DNA of 46,884 nt from Clostridia bacterium (GCA_017473345.1 JAFULL010000058.1:1-46884), one strand, 5' to 3'; shown: positions 15,901 through 24,527, counted from the stretch's first letter. Program-made: numbers and translations. Notes: generated by a model from the sequence alone, not told the origin.

Positions 15901-16266
15901 CAGGGCGGACAGTTTTTCGGCAAATCCGCGGCGGCTGGTGATGCTGCCATAATAGGGCAGTTTATCCTCCAGCCGTTCCAGTGCCTGACTGACAGCCATG
16001 CGGCGGCCTGCATCACTCAGCGGTTCGCGGCCATCGCGGCCTGCGGCAGTCAGCACATGATCATACAAACGGGAAGGACTGAGCACGTCGGTCAGAAACA
16101 TGCCGTCCAGCTGCAGGCGCTGCATCAGTTCCCGTTCCGCCGCCAGGGTAAACTGCTCCGGAACGAGCAGCAGCACGCGCTGACCCTGCTTTTCATACAG
16201 GCCGATTTCTTCCACCACGGTTGGGAAAAGCCGGTGAGGCCTTGCGGTCAAAATGCGGATGGACAT
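12952..16266 (-). CDS. addB: ATP-dependent nuclease subunit B (AddB/RexB)
   Basis: The 1104-residue protein is the second subunit of the AddAB helicase-nuclease that resects double-strand breaks and loads RecA. Its C-terminal part has the RecB-like nuclease signature GRIDRID followed by VIDYKSSQK. The iron-sulfur cysteines are CSFQHF near residue 752 and CDYCAYRTIC near residue 1065. The N-terminus reads ILTARPHRLFPTV where AddB normally has GxxGSGKT, so Walker A is lost, as in streptococcal RexB. VLLLVPEQFTL and VYGFDTLPQQL match AddB helicase-like blocks. The start at ATG 16266 has GGGAGG 7 bases upstream; a frame extending to 16572 only shadows mnmE. addA is not in the window. Confidence 0.88.
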   Translation of the reverse strand: MSIRILTARPHRLFPTVVEEIGLYEKQGQRVLLLVPEQFTLAAERELMQRLQLDGMFLTDVLSPSRLYDHVLTAAGRDGREPLSDAGRRMAVSQALERLEDKLPYYGSITSRRGFAEKLSALLTDLKRGGMTPELLADYASGLEDGLQKEKLRDLASIFAQYQQVLGDRFSDSEDHLTYVASKLAQSHFLDEKHLYVYGFDTLPQQLMKMLCTAAPLCKSLTIALICDVESAKDGELFLPIRQGIGRFSDMLAQEGLGLKLSPLSPRPLDHTPALDHLDRALFVYPPVSLDGQPDGVYLSNALSPYEEATQMTRQVMWLLEQGVDIEKIAVLYPDSDGYEFAVSAALSDSGIPHYTDRQMPALSHGLVRFVLSALRAISGGWRTKDMLAVLKSGYAPFTFDEACELENYVRSCGIDRTRWLTPFTRGEEADRERCEPLRQRLTEPLVKARKAIVDAKDAATSLTAVFQLLIDVNAYETLKREEEDLLQGSLTVRASQNSQIWQTVLDLLDQLARLGGSARIPLKHIATRLECGFSAITLASLPPAGGMLHAGMLGHLLAEEAEAVFLLGLNDSVLTRDTDSLLTPEERERTQTDTGCFLGLTDENRILLAKLDLKRAMTLPRRWLFLSYARTAPDGTALRPLSLLEDLSRHLLPGLQSSPAGSDALPLSAAQALSELSPLIRAHADGVAGLPDVWKKRLQMLLLSSATAPEAMRLLRAVQHDNTAQPLTPRQAQSLFGGEVLSVSRLEQFADCSFQHFIHYGLRPKELREWKVDAIETGTFYHDGLNNFAHLAKRESQYPHIPVERVCEMADEAIAPLLDEVLKGPMGDGERSMARFESARAAIRRAAQTITNHLAAGRFAIYRTEASFGYEKGFPPIVLVLPDGREVALRGRIDRIDRYDSPDSVYLRVIDYKSSQKNLDAAKTWWGLQLQLLLYLDVCTSAIPGAKPAGAFYFYVANPLVESATDAENAVADKLREVFQLRGIALSDVEIIDAMDDDAHQVLPSIHLKSGALRANAKALDESQLHALMQHARKTAAQLAGRLFGGETAICPTCDQNRSACDYCAYRTICHYDEDAPDAAMHEIPSMSMDDLRSALNTQEEQK

Positions 16267-16354
16267 GCCTGCGCCTCCCTGAAAATGATGTGGAAGTTTC
16301 AATGGAAACATGATATCATAAACTGCGGACAATGAAAAGAAGGAAGGATCCCCA

Positions 16355-17704
16355 ATGACTGATACCATCGTGGGCATCGCCACTGCTGCCGGTGAGGGAG
16401 GCGTGGCGATCGTACGCATCAGCGGCGATGAAGCGGCTGCTATTTTTGAAAAGGCCTTTCGTCCCCGCAAACGCAGACCGCCCTTTGAAAGCCACCGGCT
16501 GATGCTGGGGTATGTGGTCGACGGCGACGAGGTGATCGACGAGGCCATGGGCGTGATGATGTATGCGCCCAACAGCTATACCCGTGAGGATGTATGTGAA
16601 ATTCACACCCACGGCGGAAGCGTGGCGGCGTCCATGGTGATGCGTCTGCTGATCCGTCTGGGTGCAAGACCTGCGGAGGCGGGCGAGTTTACGCGCCGGG
16701 CCTTTATGAATGGCCGTATTGACCTGATGCAGGCGGAGGCGGTCATGGGTGTGATCTCTGCCCAGTCGCAGGCGGCGCTGCGTGCCGAACAGCGCCAGCT
16801 GGCCGGAGGACAGAGCCAGTTCATCCGTCAGGCGCAGGATGCGCTTACGATGCTGCTGGCCGGACTGGAAGCTCATATCGACTATCCGGACGAGATCGAT
16901 GAGGATGAAGCGCTGGAAGGGCTTACGAACGGGCTTGACCGGCTGATCAGCCAGCTGCAGCAGGCGATCGACGAGCAGGGCGCGCGGATCGTGCGCGAAG
17001 GTCTGCACGTGGCGCTTTGCGGACGGCCCAACGCAGGGAAAAGCACCCTGTTCAATGCGCTGCTTGGCGAAGAACGCGCTATCGTGACCGCCATTCCCGG
17101 CACAACGCGTGACGTTCTGGAGGGCAGCTTTACGCTGGATGGCGTGAGGGTCATTTTGCAGGATACGGCAGGTTTGCGCGAGACCGGCGATGCGGTGGAG
17201 CAGATCGGCGTTCAACGCGCTCAGGCTGCACTGGAGAAGGCAGATGCGGCGCTGCTGCTGGTGGATGCATCCACCGACCTGACGGATGAAGAAGCAGCCC
17301 TTTTGCAAAGACCCATGCCCTGCCCGTGTGCGGTGCTGCTCAACAAGGAGGACGCCGGCGAGCGCGTGAGCGCAGCACAGGCGGAGGCAATCACGCAGCA
17401 CAGGCCGGTAATTGCTTTGTCTGCTCAGAATGGCGACGGGCTGGACCGTGTACGTGACTGGCTGCGTGGTTTCCTGCGCAAGCCGCAGGAACTGGTATTG
17501 ACCCACGAGCGTCACATGAGCGTAGCCCGTCAGGCGCTGGAGAGACTTCAGCAGGCACGAAACGGTCTTGCGTACGAACAGCCGCTGGATCTGGCAGCGG
17601 TGGATATGCATGAGGCACTGTATCTGCTTGGGCGTATTACGGGCGACAGCGTGGATGAACAACTGTTGGATGATATTTTCTCACGTTTTTGTGTGGGCAA
17701 GTAA
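16355..17704 (+). CDS. mnmE: tRNA modification GTPase MnmE (TrmE)
   Basis: The 449-residue protein works with MnmG to modify the wobble uridine (cmnm5U-type) of several tRNAs. It begins TDTIVGIATAAGEGGVAIVRISG, the tetrahydrofolate-binding N-domain. The GTPase domain has GRPNAGKST (G1), GTTRD (G2), DTAG (G3) and NKED (G4). It ends FCVGK with the conserved C-terminal cysteine. The length is normal. AAGGAAGGATCC precedes the ATG. It is a single-gene unit, divergent from addB. The usual partners (mnmG, rsmG, parAB) are not adjacent. Confidence 0.97.
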   Translation: MTDTIVGIATAAGEGGVAIVRISGDEAAAIFEKAFRPRKRRPPFESHRLMLGYVVDGDEVIDEAMGVMMYAPNSYTREDVCEIHTHGGSVAASMVMRLLIRLGARPAEAGEFTRRAFMNGRIDLMQAEAVMGVISAQSQAALRAEQRQLAGGQSQFIRQAQDALTMLLAGLEAHIDYPDEIDEDEALEGLTNGLDRLISQLQQAIDEQGARIVREGLHVALCGRPNAGKSTLFNALLGEERAIVTAIPGTTRDVLEGSFTLDGVRVILQDTAGLRETGDAVEQIGVQRAQAALEKADAALLLVDASTDLTDEEAALLQRPMPCPCAVLLNKEDAGERVSAAQAEAITQHRPVIALSAQNGDGLDRVRDWLRGFLRKPQELVLTHERHMSVARQALERLQQARNGLAYEQPLDLAAVDMHEALYLLGRITGDSVDEQLLDDIFSRFCVGK

Positions 17705-17705
17705 G

Positions 17706-17738
17706 AAAAAAGGCTCCGGATTTAACCGGAGCCTTTTT
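17706..17738 (+). terminator. bidirectional terminator between mnmE and the PAP2 gene
   Basis: AAGGCTCCGG (17710-17719), loop ATTTAA, CCGGAGCCTT (17726-17735), with A-run before and T-run after; it can serve both convergent genes. Confidence 0.85.
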
Positions 17739-17744
17739 GTATGC

Positions 17745-18665
17745 TTATTCTTGGGTTCCCAGCTTTCCCCAGAAGCCGAAAGACATGGGCCAGAGCACGC
17801 CGCCCACGACAGCCATCATGAAGTAGCGCAGGCCGGACGTCCACGCATGGTCGCCGAAAATGGCGGCAAACAGCGGCTTGAGTGCAAGCCGTGTACCCAT
17901 AACCAGTGCAACGCCGATAAGCAGCTTCAGGATCTGTGCCCACCAGACAGCTTTGGTGTCGAAATGCGTATGGCGGTCATCCACCCACCAGGCCAGCAGC
18001 ATACCGCAAAGCGTGCCAAGCAGCGTCCATGCATTTTTGATGCCGTGTGCATCAAATTCGGCAATGTTGCGTTCGCCGGCAGGCATCAGGGTGACGTAAC
18101 AAAGCAGTACCAGCGCCATCAGAAAGCTGCCAAGGCCGATGAGCATTTTGCCGCGGCGGTTGTTTTCACTCTTCTTGAACAGCCACATGAAGCCAAGCAC
18201 GGTGGCTGCGCCTGTCAGATAGGAAACGCCCACGTCCAGCGGGGTATGCACGCCCAGATACATGCGCGAAAAGCCCACCAGCACGATCAGCGCAATGCAA
18301 AGCACGGTCGCCCATTTGCGGCTGATCCATGCAGCCAGCGTGCCAAACACCGTGGCAGCGCTCTGCGTGTGACCGCTTGGGAAGGAATAGCCGGTCGCAG
18401 CCTCACGGGCAGCTTCTACAATGGTGAATTCCGGGTCCAGCACCCAGGGGCGTGGGATGAGGAAGATGGCCTTGAGCAGCTGGTTGATCACACTGCCCGT
18501 AAGGCCGATGACCATGAACCGGTAACCCCATTTTTTGTTGATGCACCAGAAGGCCAGCAGGCCTACGAGCATGAAAAAAGTTTCCTCGCCAAGAAGCGTA
18601 ATGGCTGCCACAAGCTGATCGCAGAACGGATTGCGAATGGCGGCAAGCGCTTTCAATAATTCCAT
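17745..18665 (-). CDS. PAP2-family membrane phosphatase
   Basis: The 306-residue protein carries the three PAP2 motifs: KAIFLIPRP, PSGH and SRMYLGVHTPLD, with histidines of PSGH and GVH as catalytic residues. About seven to eight hydrophobic segments are seen. The C-terminal third is a further membrane region beyond the core fold. Such proteins remove phosphate from lipids such as phosphatidic acid, phosphatidylglycerol phosphate or undecaprenyl pyrophosphate. The start is taken at ATG 18665, which has AAAGGGG 7 bases upstream; the in-frame ATG at 18695 has none. A -10 TATAAT on the minus strand lies at 18694-18699. The substrate is not visible. Confidence 0.82.
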   Translation of the reverse strand: MELLKALAAIRNPFCDQLVAAITLLGEETFFMLVGLLAFWCINKKWGYRFMVIGLTGSVINQLLKAIFLIPRPWVLDPEFTIVEAAREAATGYSFPSGHTQSAATVFGTLAAWISRKWATVLCIALIVLVGFSRMYLGVHTPLDVGVSYLTGAATVLGFMWLFKKSENNRRGKMLIGLGSFLMALVLLCYVTLMPAGERNIAEFDAHGIKNAWTLLGTLCGMLLAWWVDDRHTHFDTKAVWWAQILKLLIGVALVMGTRLALKPLFAAIFGDHAWTSGLRYFMMAVVGGVLWPMSFGFWGKLGTQE

Positions 18666-18726
18666 ATCAAAGCCCCTTTCCCGAAGATGACTCATTATAG
18701 CATAAGAATATGAAAAGATACACCGC

Positions 18727-18755
18727 TTGCACGGGAGAAGTTTGCGCAGTATAAT
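18727..18755 (+). promoter_or_regulatory. promoter of the PHP hydrolase gene
   Basis: TTGCAC (18727-18732), 17 bases, TATAAT (18750-18755), about 33 bases before the start codon. Confidence 0.65.
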
Positions 18756-18787
18756 GCAGAAAAAGCGTTTTTTTGAAGGAGAAAGCT

Positions 18788-19582
18788 ATGCCGTACTGTT
18801 ACGAAACTCATTTGCACACCTGTCAGGCAAGCCTGTGCGGCCGCTCCATGGGCAGCGAGCATGCGCGGTTTTATAAAGAAATGGGCTATCAGGGTATCGT
18901 CATCACAGATCATTTTTTCAGTGGCAATACCTGCGTGCCCAAGGATCTGCCATGGCGTGAACGCGTGGAAATGTTCTGTTCCGGTTATGAAGACGCGCTG
19001 GCAGAAGGGCAGAAAATTGGGCTGGACGTGTTCTTTGGATGGGAATCGCGTTTTGAGTGGGATGAATATCTGGTCTATGGTCTGGATAAGAAATGGCTGC
19101 TTGAGCATCCGGAAGTGGAGCGGTGGACGCGCCGCGAACAGTTGGAACAGGTTCACCGCTACGGTGGATGTGTGGTACAGGCGCATCCATTCCGCACGCG
19201 CGGATATATTACCCGTATCTCGCTGGGGCTGGGTTTTGCAGATGGCGTGGAGGTTGCCAACGCTTCGCAGGAGGCATTCAGCGACGCAGCGGCCCTGCGC
19301 TATGCCAAAGAGTATGGTCTGGCAATGAGCGCAGGATCCGATAATCATCTGTCTTCGTCGGAACGCTGGAACAGGGACAATCTGTTCGGCGTTGTGACCG
19401 ACGAACGGCTGGGCAGCATCCACGACTTTGTCAGGCTGATCCGCGAACGCGGAAAGCTGGGACTGTATATTCCCATGAATGATCGTTTCGAAATTCCGCA
19501 GGACGCTCCGGCACTGGAAACCTTCTGGGCGGACGATACCGATCATCCGCAGCCCACCAACCGTGACTGGCTCCATGAATAA
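18788..19582 (+). CDS. PHP-domain metal-dependent hydrolase
   Basis: The 264-residue protein begins YETHLHTCQAS, the HxH metal motif of the PHP (polymerase and histidinol phosphatase) fold. ITDHFF, QAHPFR and SAGSDNH supply the remaining histidine and aspartate ligands. It probably hydrolyses a phosphoester in the cytoplasm; a histidinol-phosphatase or nucleotide phosphatase activity is possible, but no signature decides. AAGGAG lies 6 bases before ATG 18788. It is a single-gene unit with a good promoter and a shared terminator. Confidence 0.8.
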   Translation: MPYCYETHLHTCQASLCGRSMGSEHARFYKEMGYQGIVITDHFFSGNTCVPKDLPWRERVEMFCSGYEDALAEGQKIGLDVFFGWESRFEWDEYLVYGLDKKWLLEHPEVERWTRREQLEQVHRYGGCVVQAHPFRTRGYITRISLGLGFADGVEVANASQEAFSDAAALRYAKEYGLAMSAGSDNHLSSSERWNRDNLFGVVTDERLGSIHDFVRLIRERGKLGLYIPMNDRFEIPQDAPALETFWADDTDHPQPTNRDWLHE

Positions 19583-19622
19583 AAAACCGCCGGGACGCTT
19601 GAATGCTTCCCGGCGGTTTTTT
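19581..19622 (+). terminator. bidirectional terminator between the PHP gene and araD
   Basis: A perfect 15-bp stem (19581-19595 with 19608-19622, core ACCGCCGGGA) has A-run and T-run ends. Confidence 0.9.
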
Positions 19623-19624
19623 GA

Positions 19625-20323
19625 TCAGCCTTTTTGTCCGTAATAGGCGTTCGGGCCATGCTTGCGCATGAAGTGCTTGTCCTGAATGTACTGGGGAGCC
19701 GGTTCACAGGCAGGGGAGACCTGCACGGTGAACAGCGCCATCTTGGCGACCTCTTCCAGCACAACGGCGTGATATACAGCCTGTGCTGCATCTTTGCCCC
19801 AGGCAAACGGGCCGTGGCTGTGGCAGATGATTGCAGGCACATGAGCCGGATCAATGCCGCGCTCGGTCAGTGTTTCGATGATCACTCTTCCGGTGTTGAA
19901 CTCATAGCCCGCCTCCACTTCTTCAGGGGTCAGATGGCGCGTGCAGGGCACGGGGCCGTAGAAATAATCGGCATGGGTGGTTCCGTAGCAGGGGATGTCC
20001 TTTCCGGCCTGAGCCCATGCAACGGCATAGGGGCTGTGGGTATGCACAATGCCGCCAAGCTGCGGATAGGCCTTATACAGTTCAAGGTGGGTCTTGGTGT
20101 CAGAAGACGGGTTCAGATCGCACTCGACCATTTCACCATCCAGACTGAGCACCACCATCTGGTCGGGCGTCAGGTCTTCGTATTTCACGCCGGACGGCTT
20201 GATGACCACCAGTCCCGTTTCACGGTCGATGCCGGATACATTGCCCCAGGTATAGGTGACCATACCGCGGCGGGGGAGTTCCATATTTGCCTCGTAAACG
20301 GCCTGTTTCAATGCTTCAAGCAT
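19625..20323 (-). CDS. araD: L-ribulose-5-phosphate 4-epimerase
   Basis: The 232-residue protein converts L-ribulose 5-phosphate to D-xylulose 5-phosphate, the last step of L-arabinose entry into the pentose phosphate pathway. It has GNVSG and KPSGVKY phosphate-binding loops, and SSDTKTH with the conserved Asp75. Zinc ligands are in HTH (94-96) and CHSHG (His170). YGTTHADYF gives Asp119, equivalent to the catalytic Asp of the E. coli enzyme. Length matches the family. It follows the kinase gene by 15 bases on the same strand, and a ribosome site (AAAGGAG) is present. araA is missing from this operon. Confidence 0.95.
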   Translation of the reverse strand: MLEALKQAVYEANMELPRRGMVTYTWGNVSGIDRETGLVVIKPSGVKYEDLTPDQMVVLSLDGEMVECDLNPSSDTKTHLELYKAYPQLGGIVHTHSPYAVAWAQAGKDIPCYGTTHADYFYGPVPCTRHLTPEEVEAGYEFNTGRVIIETLTERGIDPAHVPAIICHSHGPFAWGKDAAQAVYHAVVLEEVAKMALFTVQVSPACEPAPQYIQDKHFMRKHGPNAYYGQKG

Positions 20324-20338
20324 GTTTGTTTTCTCCTT

Positions 20339-21928
20339 TTATTTCATGGCGGCGACGGCAGCTTTTTCAGCCTCCAGCGCCTGCACAAAGCGTGCGGTAT
20401 AGGCGTCAAAGCCAGAGGCATCCTCTGCATCGGGCTGTTCCGTGCTGGCGTTGGCATGAGAGAAGACCTCGGCATTGAGGTACTCTTCCAGCGTCTGACC
20501 GGGCTTGCCGTTTACACGGTAGGCTGCCAACAGCGCCATGCCCCAGGGGCCGCCTTCACCGGCAGTTTCCATCACAGATACAGGCGTGCGCAACGCAGCA
20601 GCGAGGATCTTCTGACCCACAACGGGCGTCTTGAAATAACCGCCGTGGCCAAGCAGGGAATCGATCTGTACATTTTCCTTTGCCAGAATATCCATACCCA
20701 GCTTCAGGCTGGTCATGGCGCCTGAAACGATGGAGCGGGCAAAGTTGGCGAAGGTCATTTTGGCGTCGGGCATGCGAACCAGCATGGGACGGCCTTCATC
20801 CAGTCCCACAACGGGCTCGCCGGAGAACAGCGCCACGTTAATTACGCCGCCGCAGTCCTTGTCGCCTTCAAGGGCGGAGTTGAACAGAGCGGTGTAAATG
20901 TCGTTCATGCTTACATTCAGGCCTGCTGCGTCGCAGAAGCCCTTGAGCATGCCTGCCCAGGCATTGATATCGCTGGTGCAGTTGTTGCAGTGTACCATGG
21001 CTACCGGCTTGCCGGTGGGCGTGGTGACCATGTCGATCTCGGGGTAGACCCTGCTCAGCGGCTTTTCCAGCACGATCATGGCAAAGACAGACGTGCCGGC
21101 CGACACGTTGCCTGTGCGGATGGCTACGCTGTTGGTGGCAGTCATACCGGTGCCAGCATCGCCCTCAGGCGGGCACAGCGGGCAGCCGGCCTCCAGTTCG
21201 CCGGTGGGATCCAGCAGCTTTGCGCCTTTTTTCGTCAGCACACCGGCATCAGCGCCAGCATTGACAACGCCTGGCAGGATGCCTTGCAGCGTCCACGGAT
21301 AGCCTGAATCGACAACCTTCTGCTCAAATGCGGCCATCATGGCGGCGTCGTAATCGCACTTTTCAGAATCAATGGGGAACATGCCGCTGGCTTCGCCAAC
21401 GCCAAGCAACTTTAGGCCTGTCAGCTGCCAGTGCAGATAACCGGCCAACGTGGTCAGATGAGCAATGTCTTTTACATGTTCTTCCTTGTTGAGCATCGCC
21501 TGATACAGGTGGGCGATAGACCAGCGCTGGGGAACGTTGAATGCGAACAGTTCGCTGAGCTCCGCGGCAGCTCCGCCGGTCATGGTATTGCGCCAGGTGC
21601 GGAACTGCGCCAGCTGGCCGTCGTTCTTATCAAAGGCCAGATAGCCGTGCATCATAGCGGAAACGCCGATAGCGGCCAACTTGCTGAGCTTTACGCCGTA
21701 TTTGGCTTCAACGTCCTTTTTCAGGTTGGCGTAGGCGTCCTGCACGCCAGCCCATACATCCTGCAGATGATAGGTCCAGATGCCGTTTTCCAGACGATTT
21801 TCCCAGGTGTGGTCGCCGGAGGCGATGGGGGCGTGATCTGCACCGATCAGCACGGCTTTGATACGCGTGGAGCCAAGCTCCATGCCAAGGACAGCTTTGC
21901 CCTGAAGAATGATTTCGGCAATGTTCAT
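20339..21928 (-). CDS. araB: L-ribulokinase-like FGGY carbohydrate kinase
   Basis: The 529-residue protein is a FGGY-type sugar kinase. LGMELGSTRIKAVLIG is the first phosphate loop, SAMMHGYLAFD is the sugar-binding region, GTGMTATNSVAIRTGNVSAGTS is the second loop and ETAGEGGPWGMALLAAY is near the C-terminus. It differs from the classical 566-residue E. coli AraB but belongs to a clostridial group found next to araD, so ribulose kinase is the best guess; xylulose or another ketose remains possible. The start is taken at ATG 21928 (NIAEIILQ), about 9 bases after GGAAGGG; an ATG at 21934 is too close. Its promoter diverges from the AraC-type regulator. Confidence 0.8.
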   Translation of the reverse strand: MNIAEIILQGKAVLGMELGSTRIKAVLIGADHAPIASGDHTWENRLENGIWTYHLQDVWAGVQDAYANLKKDVEAKYGVKLSKLAAIGVSAMMHGYLAFDKNDGQLAQFRTWRNTMTGGAAAELSELFAFNVPQRWSIAHLYQAMLNKEEHVKDIAHLTTLAGYLHWQLTGLKLLGVGEASGMFPIDSEKCDYDAAMMAAFEQKVVDSGYPWTLQGILPGVVNAGADAGVLTKKGAKLLDPTGELEAGCPLCPPEGDAGTGMTATNSVAIRTGNVSAGTSVFAMIVLEKPLSRVYPEIDMVTTPTGKPVAMVHCNNCTSDINAWAGMLKGFCDAAGLNVSMNDIYTALFNSALEGDKDCGGVINVALFSGEPVVGLDEGRPMLVRMPDAKMTFANFARSIVSGAMTSLKLGMDILAKENVQIDSLLGHGGYFKTPVVGQKILAAALRTPVSVMETAGEGGPWGMALLAAYRVNGKPGQTLEEYLNAEVFSHANASTEQPDAEDASGFDAYTARFVQALEAEKAAVAAMK

Positions 21929-21981
21929 AGGCATGTTCCCTTCCGTCAGAATGATGAAATATAGTCGAAATAATTGTATTT

Positions 21982-22010
21982 ATTGTATCACAGAAAATGG
22001 CGGTACGCAA
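21982..22010 (-). promoter_or_regulatory. promoter of the araB-araD operon
   Basis: TTGCGT (22005-22010), 17 bases, TACAAT (21982-21987) on the minus strand. It lies back to back with the regulator promoter 10 bases away, so one bound protein could control both. Confidence 0.6.
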
Positions 22011-22019
22011 CGCTGTGCA

Positions 22020-22048
22020 TTGACTTTGCACCTGTGCGCTGATAAGAT
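22020..22048 (+). promoter_or_regulatory. promoter of the AraC-type regulator
   Basis: TTGACT (22020-22025), 17 bases, TAAGAT (22043-22048). The spacer holds a GCACCTGTGC dyad (22029-22038). Confidence 0.65.
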
Positions 22049-22078
22049 GAACACAACCTGATTACGGAGGAAAGATCA

Positions 22079-23035
22079 ATGGAAAAGCATCTGCTTGAGC
22101 GGCTTTCGGCGCTCAGTGAGGAGGAACGGCAGCTGCTTGAAGGCGGAGAACTGATCCGCAGCACCTATACGCAGGGTTCGTCCTTTGTGGTAAACGGTGA
22201 AAAACTGCTGCCGCCGTCGCAGATGATCACCGTGCGGCCGCATACAAGATTTGTGGATTTTCCGCTGCACAGCCACGACTATGTGGAGATCCTTTACATG
22301 ATCAGCGGAGAAACGGTGCACGAAATGCCGGGACAGCAGCCGCTTGTGCTGCATGCGGGCGAATTGCTGATGATGAACGGGCAGGCCGCGCATGCCATAC
22401 GCCGGTGCAGCCGCAAGGACGTAGGGGTCAATTTCATTGTGCGTCCGGCTTTCTTTGACGAGGCGCTTACGGCAATCGGCAGTTCTCATGCGCTGGGCCG
22501 TTTTTTGATCGATGCGCTCAAAAGAGGTGAAAGCAGCGTGCCGTTTCTGCATTTTCAGGTTTCCGACGTGCCTGCCGTACAAAGTCTGCTGGAAAGTATG
22601 TTGTCGGCCATTCTGGACGGCGCAGGCCAGCGCATTTTAAAAACATCCATGACGCTTTTGTTTTTGCATCTGATGGCGCACACGCACCAGCTGTCCATGC
22701 CGGACAGGGGAGCAAGCGCCATGGTGGTTGCCGTGCTGGATGAAATTCAGCACAGATATGCATCCATCTCTTTTCAGAATTTGGCGGATAGCTGGCATGT
22801 ATCTGCGGCTTATCTCAGCCAGACGGTGCGCAGGGCAACCGGGCTCAGCTGTACCCAGCACCTGCAGCAGCGGCGCATCGCGCAGGCGAGACGCCTGCTG
22901 CGCGATACGGATCTGAGCGTTGCAGAAATCTGTGCTGCCGTGGGTTACGCCAACACAGGACACTTTTACCACCTGTTTCATGAAAGCTGCGGCATGAGTC
23001 CAAAGGAATACCGTCTTGTTAATTCAGGACGCTGA
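22079..23035 (+). CDS. AraC-family regulator with cupin sensor domain
   Basis: The 318-residue protein has an N-terminal cupin (about 55-140, with FPLHSHDYVEILYMISGE and LHAGELLMMNG) that would bind a sugar. The C-terminal pair of helix-turn-helix motifs (about 218-315) ends SVAEICAAVGYANTGHFYHLFHESCGMSPKEYR, the typical AraC/XylS tail. GGAGG lies 8 bases before the ATG. It sits between the divergent araB-araD operon and the downstream rhaB-rhaA-rhaD genes, so it could answer to arabinose or rhamnose. The domain order and place before rhaB resemble RhaR/RhaS-type control. Which sugar it senses cannot be told. Confidence 0.88.
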   Translation: MEKHLLERLSALSEEERQLLEGGELIRSTYTQGSSFVVNGEKLLPPSQMITVRPHTRFVDFPLHSHDYVEILYMISGETVHEMPGQQPLVLHAGELLMMNGQAAHAIRRCSRKDVGVNFIVRPAFFDEALTAIGSSHALGRFLIDALKRGESSVPFLHFQVSDVPAVQSLLESMLSAILDGAGQRILKTSMTLLFLHLMAHTHQLSMPDRGASAMVVAVLDEIQHRYASISFQNLADSWHVSAAYLSQTVRRATGLSCTQHLQQRRIAQARRLLRDTDLSVAEICAAVGYANTGHFYHLFHESCGMSPKEYRLVNSGR

Positions 23036-23070
23036 AGCATTTAAAAACCGTTCTATGCTTCAGCCTTTTT
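23031..23070 (+). terminator. terminator overlapping the regulator stop codon
   Basis: GCTGAAGCAT (23031-23040, containing the stop TGA) pairs with ATGCTTCAGC (23055-23064), followed by CTTTTT. A TATAAT at 23077-23082 just after it is a probable -10 for rhaB, with a weak -35. Confidence 0.75.
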
Positions 23071-23112
23071 GCGTGTTATAATGAAAGCACCAAAACCAAA
23101 GGGCGTGATGAA

Positions 23113-24510
23113 ATGAACTGTTATCTGGCGGTGGATATCGGCGCATCTGGCGGCAGACATATCGTTGGATATGTGCAGGACGGCTGCATCCGCACGCAGG
23201 AGGTTTACCGTTTTGAAAACGGAGCTGCCATCAAAAACGGTCACCTGTGCTGGGATGCAGAGAGGCTGTTCAGCCAGGTGATCGCCGGTATGAAGGCGTG
23301 CTGTGAGCAGGGTTTCATTCCGGTAAGTATGGGCATTGACACATGGGCGGTCGACTTTGCGCTGCTGGATAAAAACGGCGAGCTGGTGGGCGACATTGTT
23401 GCTTATCGCGATGCACGCACGGAAGGCATGGACGCACGTCTTGAAAAAACGATGCCCTTCGATGAACTGTATCGCATCACAGGTATCGCCAAACAGCCTT
23501 TCAATACCGTATACCAGATGTTGGCGGTGCTGGATGAATATCCTCAATATCGCGAACAGGTCAAAGATTTTCTGCTGGTGCCGGAATACCTCAGCTATCG
23601 TCTGACCGGCAAGCGCGCTCATGAGTGGACGAATGTATCCACCGGTGCGTTGGCAGACGCTGCAACGCATGACTGGTCACCAGAAGTGCGCAAAGCTGCC
23701 GATCTGCCTGACAGCTGGTTTGAAACGCCCATTGTTCCTCCCGGAACGGTGCTGGGTACGTTAAAGGATGAAGTGCGTGCAGAAGTGGGTTTTGACACGA
23801 CAGTCATTCTAACTGCCACGCATGATACCGGCAGCGCCTATATGGCTGTGCCTGCGCGCGATCAAAATGCTGCGTTTTTGTCCAGCGGCACGTGGAGTCT
23901 GCTGGGTGTGGAACTGGATCATCCTGTAACGGGTGAAGGCAGCCTCAAAGCCGGCTTTACCAATGAGGGCGGGTGGGGCTATACCACGCGTTATCTCAAA
24001 AACATCATGGGTATGTGGATGCTGCAGTGCATTCGTGCGGAAACGGGAAAAAAGCATTCCTATGCTGAAATGGCTGAAATGGCGGAGGCTTCTGATTATC
24101 CTGCATGGATCGATGCTGCGGACAACCGCTTTCTTGCGCCGGCCAGCATGCTGGATGAGGTCAAAGCTGCGCTTGGGGAACAGGGCGCGCCGCAACCGCA
24201 AAGCCTTGCGGATGTACTGCGCGCCGTCACGCTGGGCCTTGCAGTATGCTACCGCGACAGCATCCGTGAAATGGAGAGGCTTACGGGCAAGGCCTTCACG
24301 TCTGTCAACATCGTCGGCGGAGGCAGCCAGAACCTGACGCTCAACCGCATGACGGCAAAGCTCACGGGACTTCCGGTTTTCGCGGGGCCCACCGAGGGTA
24401 CGGCGCTGGGCAATCTGGCTGCACAGATGATCGCCGACGGCGTATTTTCGGATATCGCTGCATTCCGCGCAGCGCTTTCTGACAGCTTTGACATCCAGAT
24501 TTTTCAATAA
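23113..24510 (+). CDS. rhaB: L-rhamnulokinase
   Basis: The 465-residue FGGY kinase phosphorylates L-rhamnulose to rhamnulose 1-phosphate. It starts YLAVDIGASGGRHIVGY, the RhaB-type first phosphate loop (GASxGR). GIDTWAVDFALLD, HDTGSAYMAVP and SSGTWSLLGVELDHP are RhaB blocks. IVGGGSQNLTLNRMTAKLTGLPVFAGPTEGTALGN forms the C-terminal adenosine site. Length is normal. It is followed by rhaA after 17 bases and rhaD after a further 6, an operon in the order B-A-D. The ribosome site is weak (AAAGGGCG). Confidence 0.95.
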   Translation: MNCYLAVDIGASGGRHIVGYVQDGCIRTQEVYRFENGAAIKNGHLCWDAERLFSQVIAGMKACCEQGFIPVSMGIDTWAVDFALLDKNGELVGDIVAYRDARTEGMDARLEKTMPFDELYRITGIAKQPFNTVYQMLAVLDEYPQYREQVKDFLLVPEYLSYRLTGKRAHEWTNVSTGALADAATHDWSPEVRKAADLPDSWFETPIVPPGTVLGTLKDEVRAEVGFDTTVILTATHDTGSAYMAVPARDQNAAFLSSGTWSLLGVELDHPVTGEGSLKAGFTNEGGWGYTTRYLKNIMGMWMLQCIRAETGKKHSYAEMAEMAEASDYPAWIDAADNRFLAPASMLDEVKAALGEQGAPQPQSLADVLRAVTLGLAVCYRDSIREMERLTGKAFTSVNIVGGGSQNLTLNRMTAKLTGLPVFAGPTEGTALGNLAAQMIADGVFSDIAAFRAALSDSFDIQIFQ

Positions 24511-24527
24511 AACGGAGGGAAAACAAC

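Noticed and set aside
16316-17662. 448-codon open frame on the minus strand
   Set aside because: Exact shadow of mnmE, which has full family motifs on the plus strand.
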